Origin: Candidatus Sphingomonas phytovorans
GTDB lineage: Bacteria > Pseudomonadota > Alphaproteobacteria > Sphingomonadales > Sphingomonadaceae
Reading direction: 5' to 3'
DNA length: 64,000 nucleotides
NCBI GenBank assembly: GCA_029202385.1
Contig: CP119314.1
Coordinates: 3,908,501-3,972,500, forward strand
Shown here in pieces: positions 52,818 to 62,435 of this stretch (position 1 is its first letter; each line of letters starts with the position of its first letter). Made by a program: the position numbers and the translations under genes. The notes under the pieces were generated by a model, which was not told where the DNA came from, ran no database searches, and saw only the letters and a program-made list of their open reading frames with translations.

Positions 52818-53758
52818 TGGAGTTCCTCTAGTTTTTCGTGCGAGATCGAATTGAGACGAATGGCCGCATGGCCGTTGGACGTGCCGACGGTGCCGGCACC
52901 CAACCGGTCGCTGCCGACCATCACCGGGACGTCGGCGCCGAGCGTGATCGGAATGACGTCACCAGGCTTCAGGTTCATCAGCATGCTGAGCGGGACCATC
53001 GGTTCGGCCAGCACCGATCGGATCGGGAAACGGACACCCATAACGGCACGAGTCAGGCTGTTGCGCCATGCCGGATCAGGCTCGGCCGTCTTCGCATGGA
53101 CCTTGCCGGTCAGCGACGGGGCGTGCGGCTTGAGCGCCGCGACGGGATAGACGATGTCGACGAACACGGGCTTGGCGTTGCCCGCGGCGATGCCGAAACG
53201 GGTGATCACCATTGCATCGTCACCGTCGAGGCCGGCGATCAGCGCTGCATTCGCCTCGACATGACCGGGCTTGAACTCGATCCGGGCGAGTGGCTCCCAG
53301 GCGGCTTTGAGCGGTGCGGCGAGCATCATGCCGAGCCGCCCGATCATAGCCTCGGCGGCCGGCGTGAATTCGGACGGCATATCGTGCGGGACGGCGCCGG
53401 TACCGCCGAAGAACAGGTCGAGCAGTTCCATCACGAAGCGCCCGTCGAGAACCACCATCGCCTGGCCCGTGGCCGGCGTCATCGCCAGCGGCAGCCAGGC
53501 GGTCAGCCCGTCGGGCCGCTCAGCGCGGTAATCGGCGAAGCGCTGGACGACCAGCGGCTCGGCGAAGGTGCGGATTTCCTTGCGCAGCAACGGCTCGAAC
53601 ACGCCGCGCATCCCGCGCGCGAGGCGCGCCGAGAGATGCTGCAGCGTGTGCAGATCGCCGAACGGATTGAGGTTCGCGACCCCCAGCGTGGCGTGTTCCG
53701 CCACATGCCGGGGCCGTTCCCGCCGTTCGCCCGATTGTGGTGAAGAGCCGTTAACCAT
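52814..53758 (-). CDS. fliM: Flagellar motor switch protein FliM
   Basis: A 314-residue C-ring protein. The middle domain (PLAMTPATGQAMVVLDGRFVMELLDLFFGGTG) and the C-terminal SpoA-like end are clear. The N-terminal CheY-binding EIDALL-like sequence typical of many FliM is not evident (the N-terminus is short and Ser/Arg-rich), an oddity in view of chemotactic switching. Confidence 0.92.
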   Translation of the reverse strand: MVNGSSPQSGERRERPRHVAEHATLGVANLNPFGDLHTLQHLSARLARGMRGVFEPLLRKEIRTFAEPLVVQRFADYRAERPDGLTAWLPLAMTPATGQAMVVLDGRFVMELLDLFFGGTGAVPHDMPSEFTPAAEAMIGRLGMMLAAPLKAAWEPLARIEFKPGHVEANAALIAGLDGDDAMVITRFGIAAGNAKPVFVDIVYPVAALKPHAPSLTGKVHAKTAEPDPAWRNSLTRAVMGVRFPIRSVLAEPMVPLSMLMNLKPGDVIPITLGADVPVMVGSDRLGAGTVGTSNGHAAIRLNSISHEKLEELQ

Positions 53759-53764
53759 GCCAGG

Positions 53765-54373
53765 TCACTGAACAACAAAATTGGTAAAGTAGACGTTACC
53801 AACCCCGCCGAATCCTTCCTTTTCCTTCAGCGTGTCGTTGATCGATTTGGCGAGGCGGCGTTCAAGCAGCTTCTTGCCGTCGCTGGTGAACACCTGCTCC
53901 TCGGTCGTGTCGCCGAGCGTCATCAGGATCGCCGATCGGACCGCGATCTCGTTTGTCTTGATGTTCTCGATCACCGAATCGTCGTATGGCGTCGAGATCG
54001 CCAGGCCGACCTGGATGAAATGGACGCTGTCCTGCAGGTTGGAGGTGAACTCCTTTTCCATCGCATAATAGTTGGACGCATATTTCTCGCCGCCCGAGCC
54101 GCTCGGCGGCTTGGAGCCGGCGCTGCCGCCTTCCTCGCCATGGCCGCCGCCCTCGCCAGACGCGCTGACGCGTTTCTGCTCGCGCTTCGGGACGAGGCGC
54201 GGGCCGTTGCCCTCAGTACCATGGGCGCCACCGCCCAGCATGCCGCTGCTCCAGGCGAAATAGCCGCCGCCCCCAGCGCCGCCGAGCACCAGCAGGCCCA
54301 GGACCATGACCAGGAGCTTGCCCTTGCCCTTCTTCTTTTTCCCGGAAGCCTTGGCGTCTTCGGTGTCACTCAT
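53765..54373 (-). CDS. fliL: Flagellar basal-body-associated protein FliL
   Basis: A 202-residue single-pass inner-membrane protein: basic N-terminus (GKKKKGKGK), one helix (LLVMVLGLLVLGGAGGGGYFAW), a Gly/Ser-rich linker, then a periplasmic stomatin-like domain ending in VGNVYFTNFVVQ. FliL supports motor function and stator recruitment. Confidence 0.9.
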   Translation of the reverse strand: MSDTEDAKASGKKKKGKGKLLVMVLGLLVLGGAGGGGYFAWSSGMLGGGAHGTEGNGPRLVPKREQKRVSASGEGGGHGEEGGSAGSKPPSGSGGEKYASNYYAMEKEFTSNLQDSVHFIQVGLAISTPYDDSVIENIKTNEIAVRSAILMTLGDTTEEQVFTSDGKKLLERRLAKSINDTLKEKEGFGGVGNVYFTNFVVQ

Positions 54374-54391
54374 TGTCAGGCTCCTTCAATG

Positions 54392-55516
54392 TCAGGCTAG
54401 TCGTTGATCGGTGGAAAAATCGGCATCGGCAGCGGGCACCGCCACGGGCGCGGGCACGCGCGGGGCGGCGCGCGACTGGTGATTCGCGTGGTTCGCGCCG
54501 CCGCCGCCAGCGCCGGTGTCGACGCTGGTCTGCCCAAGCTTCACGCCGCGCGCGTCGGCCAGTTCGGCGAGGCGCGGCTGTGCTTCGGTCAGGAGCGCGC
54601 GCGTCGCCTGGGTGTCGGCGGTGAAGCGGACATGGAGCGTATCCCCGTCCTTGCGCAGCGCGACATCGACGCCACCCAGCGCATCGGGAACGAGGCGAAT
54701 CCGTGTGTCGCGCGCATTGGCATCGTCGCGCAGCATCTCGATGCGGTCGATCATGCCGTGCAGTCCGCGATCGTCGCGCAGGTCGAGCGCGGGATTCTGC
54801 GCGCCGCCCGCAGCCTGCACGATGGGCCGCGCCGCGGCATCGGCCTGCGCCATCGCCACCAGCGCGCCGGTATTGCGCGGATCGGCGCGATCATCGGCGC
54901 GCGCGGGGCGCTCGTGATTGGCGAGGACCGCCGCGATCGCCGCGGCGAAGGTCTGGCCGGCCGGCTGCGCGGTGGGAACCGCGGTCATGGGCGACGGAGC
55001 GGCAGCGACGGTCTTCGACAAAGGCTCCGTCACGCCGACATCCGTTTTCACCGGGAGCCCGGCGGCCGGGGCCGGCAGTTCCTTCATCGTGGCGTCGGTC
55101 TTTGCCTCCATGACGCCAGGGGCCAGCATCAACGGAACGGCGGCGGCAATTGCCGCCGGACCGGGATCGATACCAGCCGCGCCGGCAAAGGGCGCGCGTG
55201 CGCCGGGATCTGGCGGCAGCATGAGCGGCGGGGCCGCCGGCGCCGGGATCGGCAATCCGACCGGCAGCCAGATCAGCGCCGGATCGATCGGCTTGCCGTC
55301 ATCGGCAAGAGTGACAGGCAAGACCTTGCCGTCATCGGCAAGACCCTGCCGGTGAGCCGGCAACGCCGTATCGGCCGGATCGTCGGGCGCGGCCGAGGCA
55401 CCCGCGTCCAGAAACGCCGCAAGAAGCTGAACGAATCCGCCAGCCGCGCCCCCCGGCGCGGCTGGACCGGAAACCGGTACTGTCGTCTGTGGCAACTGGG
55501 TCGAGAGCTCGATCAT
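54392..55516 (-). CDS. fliK: Flagellar hook-length control protein FliK
   Basis: A 374-residue secreted ruler: long Pro/Ala-rich, low-complexity middle and a conserved-type C-terminal domain (IRLVPDALGGVDVALRKDGDTLHVRFTADTQATRALLTEAQPRLAELADARGVKLGQTSVD). FliK measures hook length through the export apparatus with FlhB. Recognised by this C-terminus and by its place between fliJ and fliL. Confidence 0.88.
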   Translation of the reverse strand: MIELSTQLPQTTVPVSGPAAPGGAAGGFVQLLAAFLDAGASAAPDDPADTALPAHRQGLADDGKVLPVTLADDGKPIDPALIWLPVGLPIPAPAAPPLMLPPDPGARAPFAGAAGIDPGPAAIAAAVPLMLAPGVMEAKTDATMKELPAPAAGLPVKTDVGVTEPLSKTVAAAPSPMTAVPTAQPAGQTFAAAIAAVLANHERPARADDRADPRNTGALVAMAQADAAARPIVQAAGGAQNPALDLRDDRGLHGMIDRIEMLRDDANARDTRIRLVPDALGGVDVALRKDGDTLHVRFTADTQATRALLTEAQPRLAELADARGVKLGQTSVDTGAGGGGANHANHQSRAAPRVPAPVAVPAADADFSTDQRLA

Positions 55517-55554
55517 CCATATATCCCGTTCGGCACATTCCGCCGCTCAGGGTT

Positions 55555-55980
55555 TCAGCAAGGATCGTGCCGGATCTTCCGGGTGGGCGGGGCGGCTTCG
55601 AGCGCGCGGATCGCCTTGAGCGCCGCGTCGGCATCGGCACGCGCGATCAGCTTCTCGATCGCGTTCTGGTCCCGCCTGGCTTCGCGGGTGGCTTCGACGG
55701 CGCGCTCCACCACGCGTTCAGCGGCGCGGAGCCGCCCCTCCGCCGCTTCGGCCGACTGCTGGAGCCGGTCGCGGAAATGGGCGGTGGCGATGAGGGAGAA
55801 GCCCTCGGTCGCGGTCGAGCTCGGCGCGACCGCTTCGGCGAGCTGCGCGATCCTGCCCTTGAGCGCCGTCTCGCTGTTGAACCGCTCCTGCGCCCGCACC
55901 TCCTCGGCACGGACCAGCCCAAGCTGCAGCGTGCGGACACGAAGCAGCCGGTCGAGCTTGGCCGGCTTAGCCATCTCCAA
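55555..55980 (-). CDS. fliJ: Flagellar export protein FliJ
   Basis: A 141-residue all-helical, coiled-coil protein (KLDRLLRVRTLQLGLVRAEEVRAQERFN...) in the usual place between fliI and fliK, overlapping fliI by 14 bp. FliJ links the ATPase ring to FlhA. Identity rests on context plus coiled-coil composition. Confidence 0.82.
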   Translation of the reverse strand: MEMAKPAKLDRLLRVRTLQLGLVRAEEVRAQERFNSETALKGRIAQLAEAVAPSSTATEGFSLIATAHFRDRLQQSAEAAEGRLRAAERVVERAVEATREARRDQNAIEKLIARADADAALKAIRALEAAPPTRKIRHDPC

Positions 55981-57295
55981 ACACGCCGGTGAGTTCCATC
56001 ACGGCATCGCCGAGCGATACGATCTCGTCAGGGTCCTGCCTGATATATTCCATCACCGCCGGGTGGCAGGCGATGGCAGCGTCGATCGCCGGATCAGTGC
56101 CGGCGCGATAGGCGCCCATCAGCACCAGGTCGCGATTCTCCTCATAGGTCGCGAGATGACGCCGCAGCACGCGCGCCGCCTTCTGGTGCGGCTTGTCGAC
56201 GATGTCGGTCATCACGCGGCTGACGGACGGACCGATGTCGATCGCCGGATAGACGCCATGTTCGGCCAGCGCGCGCGACAGCACGATATGGCCGTCCAGG
56301 ATCGAACGGGCGCTGTCGACAACGGGATCGTTGCCGTCATCGCCATCGGCGAGCACGGTGTAGATCGCGGTGATCGAGCCGCCCGACGCGACGTCGGTGC
56401 CGGCACGCTCGATCAGGTTGGGCAGCATGGCGATGGCCGACGGCGGGTAGCCACGCGCGCTGGCCGGCTCGCCGAGCGCGAGGCCGATCTCTCGGCCGGC
56501 GTGAGCGACGCGCGTCAGGCTGTCCATGATCAGCAGCACTTTCTTGCCCTGGGCGCGGAACGCCTCGGCAATGGCATGAGTGCGCAACGCGCCGCGGATG
56601 CGCAGCACCGGCGAATGATTGGCGGGGACCGCGACGACGACGGCACGCTGGCGCGCCTCGCCAGCGACCTTGGTCTCCAGAAAATCGGCAACCTCGCGGC
56701 TGCGCTCGCCGATCAGGCCGATCACGATCACATCGGCCTCGGCCGCGCGCACGATCATGCCGAGCAGCACTGACTTGCCGACGCCCGAACCGGCCATGAT
56801 CCCGATACGCTGGCCCTGGCCGACGGTGAGCAATCCGTTGATCGCGCGAACGCCGACATCGAGCGGCTGAAGCACGCGGCCGCGATCGAGCGGGCTTTGC
56901 AGCTTGCCGGCGAGCGGCCAGTGATCCGCCCCGCGAATCGGACCGAGCCCGTCGATCGGCTTGCCCGCGCCATCGACGACACGGCCCAGCAGTGCCGCCC
57001 CGACCTCAGCCTCGCCCGGAGGGCCGAGCGGCCGCACCGGCATTTGCGGGAGCAGCGGCGCCGGGCCGCCCAGGTTCATCAGCAGGGTCCGCCCGTTGCG
57101 GAAACCGATCACCTCGGCCTCCACGCCGACCCCGCGGGTGCCGACCTGGCAGACCGTGCCGACCGGCAGGGTCAGGCCGACCGCCTCCATCAACAGGCCG
57201 TCGAACGAGGCGAGCCGGCCGGAGATCTTCGGAGCCGGTATGAAATCGGGCACGCCCAGCGATTCGAGATAATCGCTCGTGAAACGGTTCAGCAT
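55967..57295 (-). CDS. fliI: Flagellum-specific ATP synthase FliI
   Basis: A 442-residue export ATPase. Walker A is GSGVGKSVLL, followed by VIVIGLIGERSREVADFLE and Walker B in KVLLIMDSLTRVAHAGREIGLALGEPASARGYPPS. The C-terminal helical domain is as in FliI. Powers substrate delivery. Confidence 0.97.
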   Translation of the reverse strand: MLNRFTSDYLESLGVPDFIPAPKISGRLASFDGLLMEAVGLTLPVGTVCQVGTRGVGVEAEVIGFRNGRTLLMNLGGPAPLLPQMPVRPLGPPGEAEVGAALLGRVVDGAGKPIDGLGPIRGADHWPLAGKLQSPLDRGRVLQPLDVGVRAINGLLTVGQGQRIGIMAGSGVGKSVLLGMIVRAAEADVIVIGLIGERSREVADFLETKVAGEARQRAVVVAVPANHSPVLRIRGALRTHAIAEAFRAQGKKVLLIMDSLTRVAHAGREIGLALGEPASARGYPPSAIAMLPNLIERAGTDVASGGSITAIYTVLADGDDGNDPVVDSARSILDGHIVLSRALAEHGVYPAIDIGPSVSRVMTDIVDKPHQKAARVLRRHLATYEENRDLVLMGAYRAGTDPAIDAAIACHPAVMEYIRQDPDEIVSLGDAVMELTGVFGDG

Positions 57296-58032
57296 GGCGG
57301 CACGGCCACCCGGTCGATCGCCAGGGTGAGCTGTTCAAGCCAGAGTTCCGGGCCGTCCTCGACAATGGTCGAGGCCGATTCAAGTACGAAACTGCCGCGC
57401 GCGACATCCGCGTCGCCGACCGCGAACACTGTCTTGGGCAGCCTGCCGTCAAGCAAGGCGACATCGTCGGGATGAACGCGCAGGAGCGCCGATTCGGCAC
57501 TGTCCGCGAGAATCTCCGCAGCCGAATCAATCCGGCGGGCGAGGATGTCGGGCGAAATGCCCGCTTCCCCGATCAGCCTGGTGACAAGGAACATCACGGT
57601 CTGGCGTAACTGGCGGGCCATCAGTTCGCGATCGAGCCTGCCTTCGTTGCGCAGTGCTTCACCTAGCGCGGTCAGCAGCGCTCGATCACGATCGCCGGTC
57701 TCGCCGATCTCGGCAATGGCCGCGGCCATGCCCTCGGCAAAGCCGGCTGCGTGAGCGGAAGCGAGCGGATCGACGAAGGGCGCCGGGGCCGGCGCGGCCT
57801 CGACTGCGGCGAACGGATCCCAGCCCTCGGTCGGCTTGGCATCCGGATCGGCCGGATGGAAATGCTTCGGACCGTCCGATTGCGGCGAGAAGGATACCGG
57901 ACCGGCGCGGCCCGTGGCCCATGCCCTGAGATCGGCCGGCGCGAACCCTTCGGGCGGAACCTCGAACGCCTGGTGAAGCGCCTGCGCTATCGCTTCGTGG
58001 CGGGCGACAAAGCCCGCGGTGAAATCAGACAT
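57289..58032 (-). CDS. fliH: Flagellar assembly protein FliH
   Basis: A 247-residue FliI regulator. It has a Pro/Ala/Asp-rich N-terminal half and the C-terminal domain LADSAESALLRVHPDDVALLDGRL...VEDGPELWLEQL typical of FliH/YscL. It overlaps fliI by 7 bp and fliG by 8 bp. Confidence 0.87.
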   Translation of the reverse strand: MSDFTAGFVARHEAIAQALHQAFEVPPEGFAPADLRAWATGRAGPVSFSPQSDGPKHFHPADPDAKPTEGWDPFAAVEAAPAPAPFVDPLASAHAAGFAEGMAAAIAEIGETGDRDRALLTALGEALRNEGRLDRELMARQLRQTVMFLVTRLIGEAGISPDILARRIDSAAEILADSAESALLRVHPDDVALLDGRLPKTVFAVGDADVARGSFVLESASTIVEDGPELWLEQLTLAIDRVAVPPC

Positions 58033-59032
58033 AATCGTCCTCGCCGCCGCCCATCTGGATCGTGCCGTCCTTGGCGAGGTTGCGCGCGATCTGGATGATC
58101 ACCTTTTGCGCCTCGAGCACTTCGGACAGTTTCATCGGGCCGCGTGCCTCCATCTCGTCGCGGATGCCATCGGCGGCGCGGCTGGACATGCAACCAAGGA
58201 AGCGGGCGCGCATCGATTCGTCCACGCCCTTGAGAGCCCGGGTAAGGATGTCGCCGTCGATGTTGCGGATGAGCGTGCCGAGATTCTTGTCGTCGAGCTC
58301 AAGCAGATTGTCGAAGACGAACATCGCCTCCTCGATTGCCTTGGCCACGTCGCGGTCGATCTTGAACAGCTTGGGCATGACGCGAAGCTCGGTTGCCTTG
58401 CGGCCGCTCGAGAGGATCTTCGCCGCGTCCTTGGTGCCGCCCAGCGTGACGCCGGCCGGCTGCTGGGTCGTGCCGACCCGGCCGGCGAGCACCGTCTTCA
58501 GCGTCTCGACCGCCTCGGGCGTGATCGGTCCGAGCCGCGCGACGCGGTGAAGGATATCGGGCTGCACCGCGTCGGGCAGCAATTCGAGCACCTGCGCCGC
58601 TACCGTCGGATCGAGGTTCGCGATCAGCACGGCGGCGATCTGGGGATGCTCCTTCTCGATCAGCCCCGCAATCTCCGTCGAGTCGAGCCAGTCGAGCAGG
58701 TCGATCTGGCAGGCATCCTCGGGCGGGATGATCCGCGACAGCACGCTGTCCGCCTTTTCCTGGCCGAGCGCGCGGGTCATCATCGTCTCGATCTGCGGAC
58801 GCGGATCGAACGAGATACCAGTACGCTCGCGCGCCTTGCCGACGAAATCGTCGAGCACGAACTCGACCTCGGTCTCGCTGACATCGGCGACGGCGAACAT
58901 CGCCTTGCCGAGCTGGCGCACTTCCTCGGGATCGAGCTTCTGCAGGATCGCGGCGGCTTCTTCCTCGCCGACCAGCATCATCAGCACGGCGGCGCGCTCG
59001 ACGCCGGTATAGTTGCGGAAAGGCGCGGTCAT
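58025..59032 (-). CDS. fliG: Flagellar motor switch protein FliG
   Basis: A 335-residue C-ring protein. N-terminal FliF-binding region and middle domain (EHPQIAAVLIANLDPTVAAQVLELLPDAVQPDILHRVARL) and the charged C-terminal torque helix region (DDKNLGTLIRNIDGDILTRALKG, MSSRAADGIRDEMEARGPMKL) are all clear. Contacts the stator MotA. Confidence 0.97.
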   Translation of the reverse strand: MTAPFRNYTGVERAAVLMMLVGEEEAAAILQKLDPEEVRQLGKAMFAVADVSETEVEFVLDDFVGKARERTGISFDPRPQIETMMTRALGQEKADSVLSRIIPPEDACQIDLLDWLDSTEIAGLIEKEHPQIAAVLIANLDPTVAAQVLELLPDAVQPDILHRVARLGPITPEAVETLKTVLAGRVGTTQQPAGVTLGGTKDAAKILSSGRKATELRVMPKLFKIDRDVAKAIEEAMFVFDNLLELDDKNLGTLIRNIDGDILTRALKGVDESMRARFLGCMSSRAADGIRDEMEARGPMKLSEVLEAQKVIIQIARNLAKDGTIQMGGGEDDYV

Positions 59033-60759
59033 GGCTTGGCGTCCGCCTTGATCATGTCACGCACCGCCAGCGCGGCGCGCGCCGGATTGTCCCGGGTGAA
59101 GCCCCGTACCATACCAATTCGGTCGTCATAGTTACGGGCGCTTTCGAGCGCGTCGATGCTGACCGGGACGCCATTGGCACTCCCGGCTCCACCGCCGCCC
59201 GCGCCCCCGGTCGCGCCGCCATAGTCGCGGCCGAGCGCCAGGCGCGGCGCCGCGTCGTCGCGCTTCTTCAGCATCGCCTTGGCGAGCGGGCGCACGCCGA
59301 GGAACAGCACCAGCAGCGCGATCACGATGGCCGTGACGTTGCGCGCCACCACCGGCAGCCAGCCAGCCTCGTACCAGGGCTGCTTGTCGTCGAGCGCGGT
59401 CGCTCCGGCGAACTTGCGGCTGATCACGGTGACCTGGTCGGCGCGGCCCTGGTTATAGCCAACCGCCGTCTGGACGAGCTGGGTGATCTGCTGGATCTCG
59501 AGCTGGCTGCGCGGCTTGCCGGCCTCCGGCTCGCGCAGCAGCACCGCGACCGACAGCCGCTTGATCGCGCCGGGAGCAGCCCGGGTGACCGAGACTTCCT
59601 TACCCAGATCATAGGCACGGCTATACTGGTCGCTCTGCTTCATCGCATCGCTGACCGCGCCGACCACGGCGGCTGCCGCGGACGGCGCGCCGGGGGCACC
59701 TGCGACCGGCGGCGTACCGGGGGCGGGCGTCGGCGTCGGCTTCGGTGCGTTGAGCGTCGAAGCCGGCGGTGGCGTGTTCGACAGCGCGCCGGGGATGCCG
59801 CCGGGCTGGGCGCCGGCGCCGTCCTTCTGGTTGCCGGTCCAATTGCCCTGTTCGGCGCGTAGCGTGCCCTGCTTGTCGTAGCTTTCGCGGGTTGCCTGGG
59901 TCTCGTCGAGATCGACATCCGCCTGGACCTCGACAGTGAAATTGCCGGCGCCGACCAGCGGCGTCAGCAATTGCACCACCTGCGCGCGGTTCTTTTCCTC
60001 GATGCGGCGCTGGAAGGCGATTCGTTCGTCGCTGGCCATGCCGAGCGCGCTCTTGTCGGAGCCCTTGGTGAGCAGGCCGCCCATCTGGTCGACGATCGTG
60101 ACCGCCTCGGGCTTCATGCCCGGAACCGACGAGGCGACGAGATTGATGATCGAGCTGACCTGCGCATCGCCCAGCGACCTGCCCGGTTGAAGCTTGACGA
60201 TAACCGAGGCCGAGGGCGCGGCGTTATCGCGGACAAATACCGATGCCTCGGGCGTGGCGAGATGGACTCGCGCCTCGGCCACCGCATCGATCTCCTGGAT
60301 CGACCGGGCGAGTTCGGTCTCGCGTGCCTGGCGAAGGCGCTCGCCCTCGACCGCGCGGCTCACGCCCATCGGCAGATTGTCGAGAATCTGATACCCGCCG
60401 GGCGCACCCTTGGGCAGGCCCTGCCCGGCAAGCAGGATTCGCGCCCGGGAATAATCGTCCTCGTTCACCGTCAGGGCGCCGGTGCCCTCGTCGATCCGCG
60501 CGGTGATCTTGGCCTGCTGGAGCGCCTGGGTGACCGATCCCTTGTCGACGTCGCTGAGCCCTGAAAACAGGGTCTTCTGCGTCGGTGTGGACAGCATGAC
60601 CCAGGCAAGCGCGGCGGCCGCGATCAGCCCGATCATCAGCACCATCGGCAGGCTGCGGCGCACCGCCGGCTGGGCGAGCAGATCCTGGATCTGCCGCAGG
60701 GGGTTGGCGAAGCGCTCCGGCAGGGCGGGCGTGGCGGACGGGGTGAGGGCGTTGCTCAT
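59029..60759 (-). CDS. fliF: Flagellar MS-ring protein FliF
   Basis: A 576-residue ring protein. It shows the first transmembrane helix (PMVLMIGLIAAAALAWVML), YscJ-like ring domains (ALTVNEDDYSRARILLAGQGLPKG, EGERLRQARETELARSIQEIDAVAEARVHLATPE), a Pro/Ala-rich variable loop, a second helix, and the C-terminal FliG-binding tail. Overlaps fliG by ATGA. Confidence 0.97.
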   Translation of the reverse strand: MSNALTPSATPALPERFANPLRQIQDLLAQPAVRRSLPMVLMIGLIAAAALAWVMLSTPTQKTLFSGLSDVDKGSVTQALQQAKITARIDEGTGALTVNEDDYSRARILLAGQGLPKGAPGGYQILDNLPMGVSRAVEGERLRQARETELARSIQEIDAVAEARVHLATPEASVFVRDNAAPSASVIVKLQPGRSLGDAQVSSIINLVASSVPGMKPEAVTIVDQMGGLLTKGSDKSALGMASDERIAFQRRIEEKNRAQVVQLLTPLVGAGNFTVEVQADVDLDETQATRESYDKQGTLRAEQGNWTGNQKDGAGAQPGGIPGALSNTPPPASTLNAPKPTPTPAPGTPPVAGAPGAPSAAAAVVGAVSDAMKQSDQYSRAYDLGKEVSVTRAAPGAIKRLSVAVLLREPEAGKPRSQLEIQQITQLVQTAVGYNQGRADQVTVISRKFAGATALDDKQPWYEAGWLPVVARNVTAIVIALLVLFLGVRPLAKAMLKKRDDAAPRLALGRDYGGATGGAGGGGAGSANGVPVSIDALESARNYDDRIGMVRGFTRDNPARAALAVRDMIKADAKP

Positions 60760-60762
60760 GGT

Positions 60763-61134
60763 TTACACCGGCATGCTCATGATGTCCTTGTAGGCGGACA
60801 GGAGTTTATTGCGGACCTGAAGCGTCGCCTCGAAGCCGACCGAGGCCTGCTGCCGGGCGAGCATCACTTTCGCGATGTCGATATTCTCGCCGCGCTCGTA
60901 CGCGGCGGAGAGCTCGCCGGCCTTGTTCTGGCCTTCGTTGACGCTCTTCAGCGCCTCTTCCATCGTCGCGGCGAAGCTGGTCGGCTTGGACGAGCCGACG
61001 CCCTGGGCCGGAGCCGATGTGCCGGCCGTCGCATTGGCCCGCGACAGCGCTTCGTTGCGTTCGAGGATCTGCGCGCGAAGCTGCATCACCCGGTCGACGC
61101 TCATCGCGCCGCCGATTCCGCCGACGCCGCTCAT
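60763..61134 (-). CDS. fliE: Flagellar hook-basal-body protein FliE
   Basis: A 123-residue rod-base protein: MEEALKSVNEGQNKAGELSAAYERGENIDIAKVMLARQQASVGFEATLQVRNKLLSAYKDIMSMPV is the conserved FliE end. Met11 (MSVDRVMQLRAQ) is an alternative start. The ATG overlaps the stop of the upstream regulator (61131-61134). Confidence 0.95.
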   Translation of the reverse strand: MSGVGGIGGAMSVDRVMQLRAQILERNEALSRANATAGTSAPAQGVGSSKPTSFAATMEEALKSVNEGQNKAGELSAAYERGENIDIAKVMLARQQASVGFEATLQVRNKLLSAYKDIMSMPV

Positions 61135-62435
61135 GCCGACACCGCCTTGTTCGGGGCACGGGTGATGTCGTCACCCTGCTCGCGGGCCTTGGCGAGGCGA
61201 TAGCGCAGCGTCCGCTCCGAGATCCCCAGCCGCCGCGCGGTTTCGATCCGGCTGCCGCCACAGGCAGCGAGCGTCTCGCGGATCGCCGCGAACTCGCTCA
61301 TCTGGACGATGTTGCCCAGGGTTGCGGGCTGGGTCGCCGGCTGATCGTTGGCGGCGTGCGCGGCGAAGGCCGGGACCGGCGCCGACGGACGATCGAACAC
61401 GATATGCTCGGCCTGGATCGTATCGCCCGCCGCGAACAGCAAGGCGCGCTGGATGACGTTTTCGAGCTCGCGGACATTGCCCGGCCAGTCATGGCCCATC
61501 AGCGCCTCAACCGCCGAGGCATCGGGCCAGGGGGTCGTCGCACGATTGCCGGCATGGCGCAGGATCAGGGTCGCGGCGAGCGCTGGGATATCCTGGCGGC
61601 GCTCGACAAGCGGCTTCGTGCTCAGCGGGAAGACCGAGAGGCGGTAATAGAGGTCGGCGCGGAACCGGCCGGCGGCGACTTCGGCCTGGAGATCGCGGTT
61701 GGCGCAGGCGATGATCCGGACATCCACCGAGACGGGCGTCGAGGCACCGATCGGCACGACCTCGCGCTCCTGCAGCACACGGAGCAGCTTCGACTGGAGC
61801 TGGAGCGGCATCTCGGCGATCTCGTCGAGCAGCAGCGTGCCGCCATGCGCGGCGCGGAAAAACCCTTCGCCGCCCGAGGAAGCGCCGGTGAAGGCACCCT
61901 TCTGGTGGCCGAACAGCAGCGCCTCAAGCATCGTCTCCGGCAGCGCGGCGCAATTGATCGCGATGAACGGGCCATCGCGGCGGCTTGAGTTGAGATGGAT
62001 CGAGCGGGCAAGCACTTCCTTGCCGGTGCCGGTCGGGCCATTGATCAGCACGCTGATGTCGGCGGCGGCGACCCGCTCTGCCAGGGCGTAGAGCGCGAGG
62101 CTCTCCGGGTCGGCGGCGGTCGGCGTTTCCTGTTCGGCGACGAGTGCGCGGACGAAGCCGTTGCCGACATGCGCGTCCTCGGGGCCGAAGGCGATCCGCG
62201 CGGGGCTGCCGTCGCGGGCCGGGACGATATGGCGGCCGGCCGAGCCGACGGCATCGCCGATGATCACGGTGCGGGCCGGTGCGGGCGGCGTCTCGCCATC
62301 GGCGACGAGATAGATGTCGCCCGGCTGCGGCCGCCCATCCTCGAACGAGCGGACCGCGAACCCCTGGGCGCGGAGCGACGATACGAGCGTATATTTCTGC
62401 CGCAGGACCGCAGCTGACGGGACGATGGCACGCAT
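61131..62435 (-). CDS. Sigma-54-dependent flagellar regulator (FlbD-like)
   Basis: A 434-residue activator. A degenerate receiver-like N-terminus (no acceptor Asp evident) precedes the AAA+ domain at about 120-350, with Walker A GPTGTGKE, the sigma-54 contact loop GAFTGA, and Walker B LLLDEIAEM. A Fis-type HTH ends the protein (GGSRIETARRLGISERTLRYRLAKAREQ). The start at 62435 has AGGGGG just upstream. It heads the fli operon, which it probably controls together with flagellin by working with RpoN. Confidence 0.92.
   Translation of the reverse strand: MRAIVPSAAVLRQKYTLVSSLRAQGFAVRSFEDGRPQPGDIYLVADGETPPAPARTVIIGDAVGSAGRHIVPARDGSPARIAFGPEDAHVGNGFVRALVAEQETPTAADPESLALYALAERVAAADISVLINGPTGTGKEVLARSIHLNSSRRDGPFIAINCAALPETMLEALLFGHQKGAFTGASSGGEGFFRAAHGGTLLLDEIAEMPLQLQSKLLRVLQEREVVPIGASTPVSVDVRIIACANRDLQAEVAAGRFRADLYYRLSVFPLSTKPLVERRQDIPALAATLILRHAGNRATTPWPDASAVEALMGHDWPGNVRELENVIQRALLFAAGDTIQAEHIVFDRPSAPVPAFAAHAANDQPATQPATLGNIVQMSEFAAIRETLAACGGSRIETARRLGISERTLRYRLAKAREQGDDITRAPNKAVSA

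Noticed and set aside
59105..59125. ACCATACCAATTCGG in fliF resembles half of the UTRA operator
   Set aside because: Only one half-site is present and it is inside a coding sequence.
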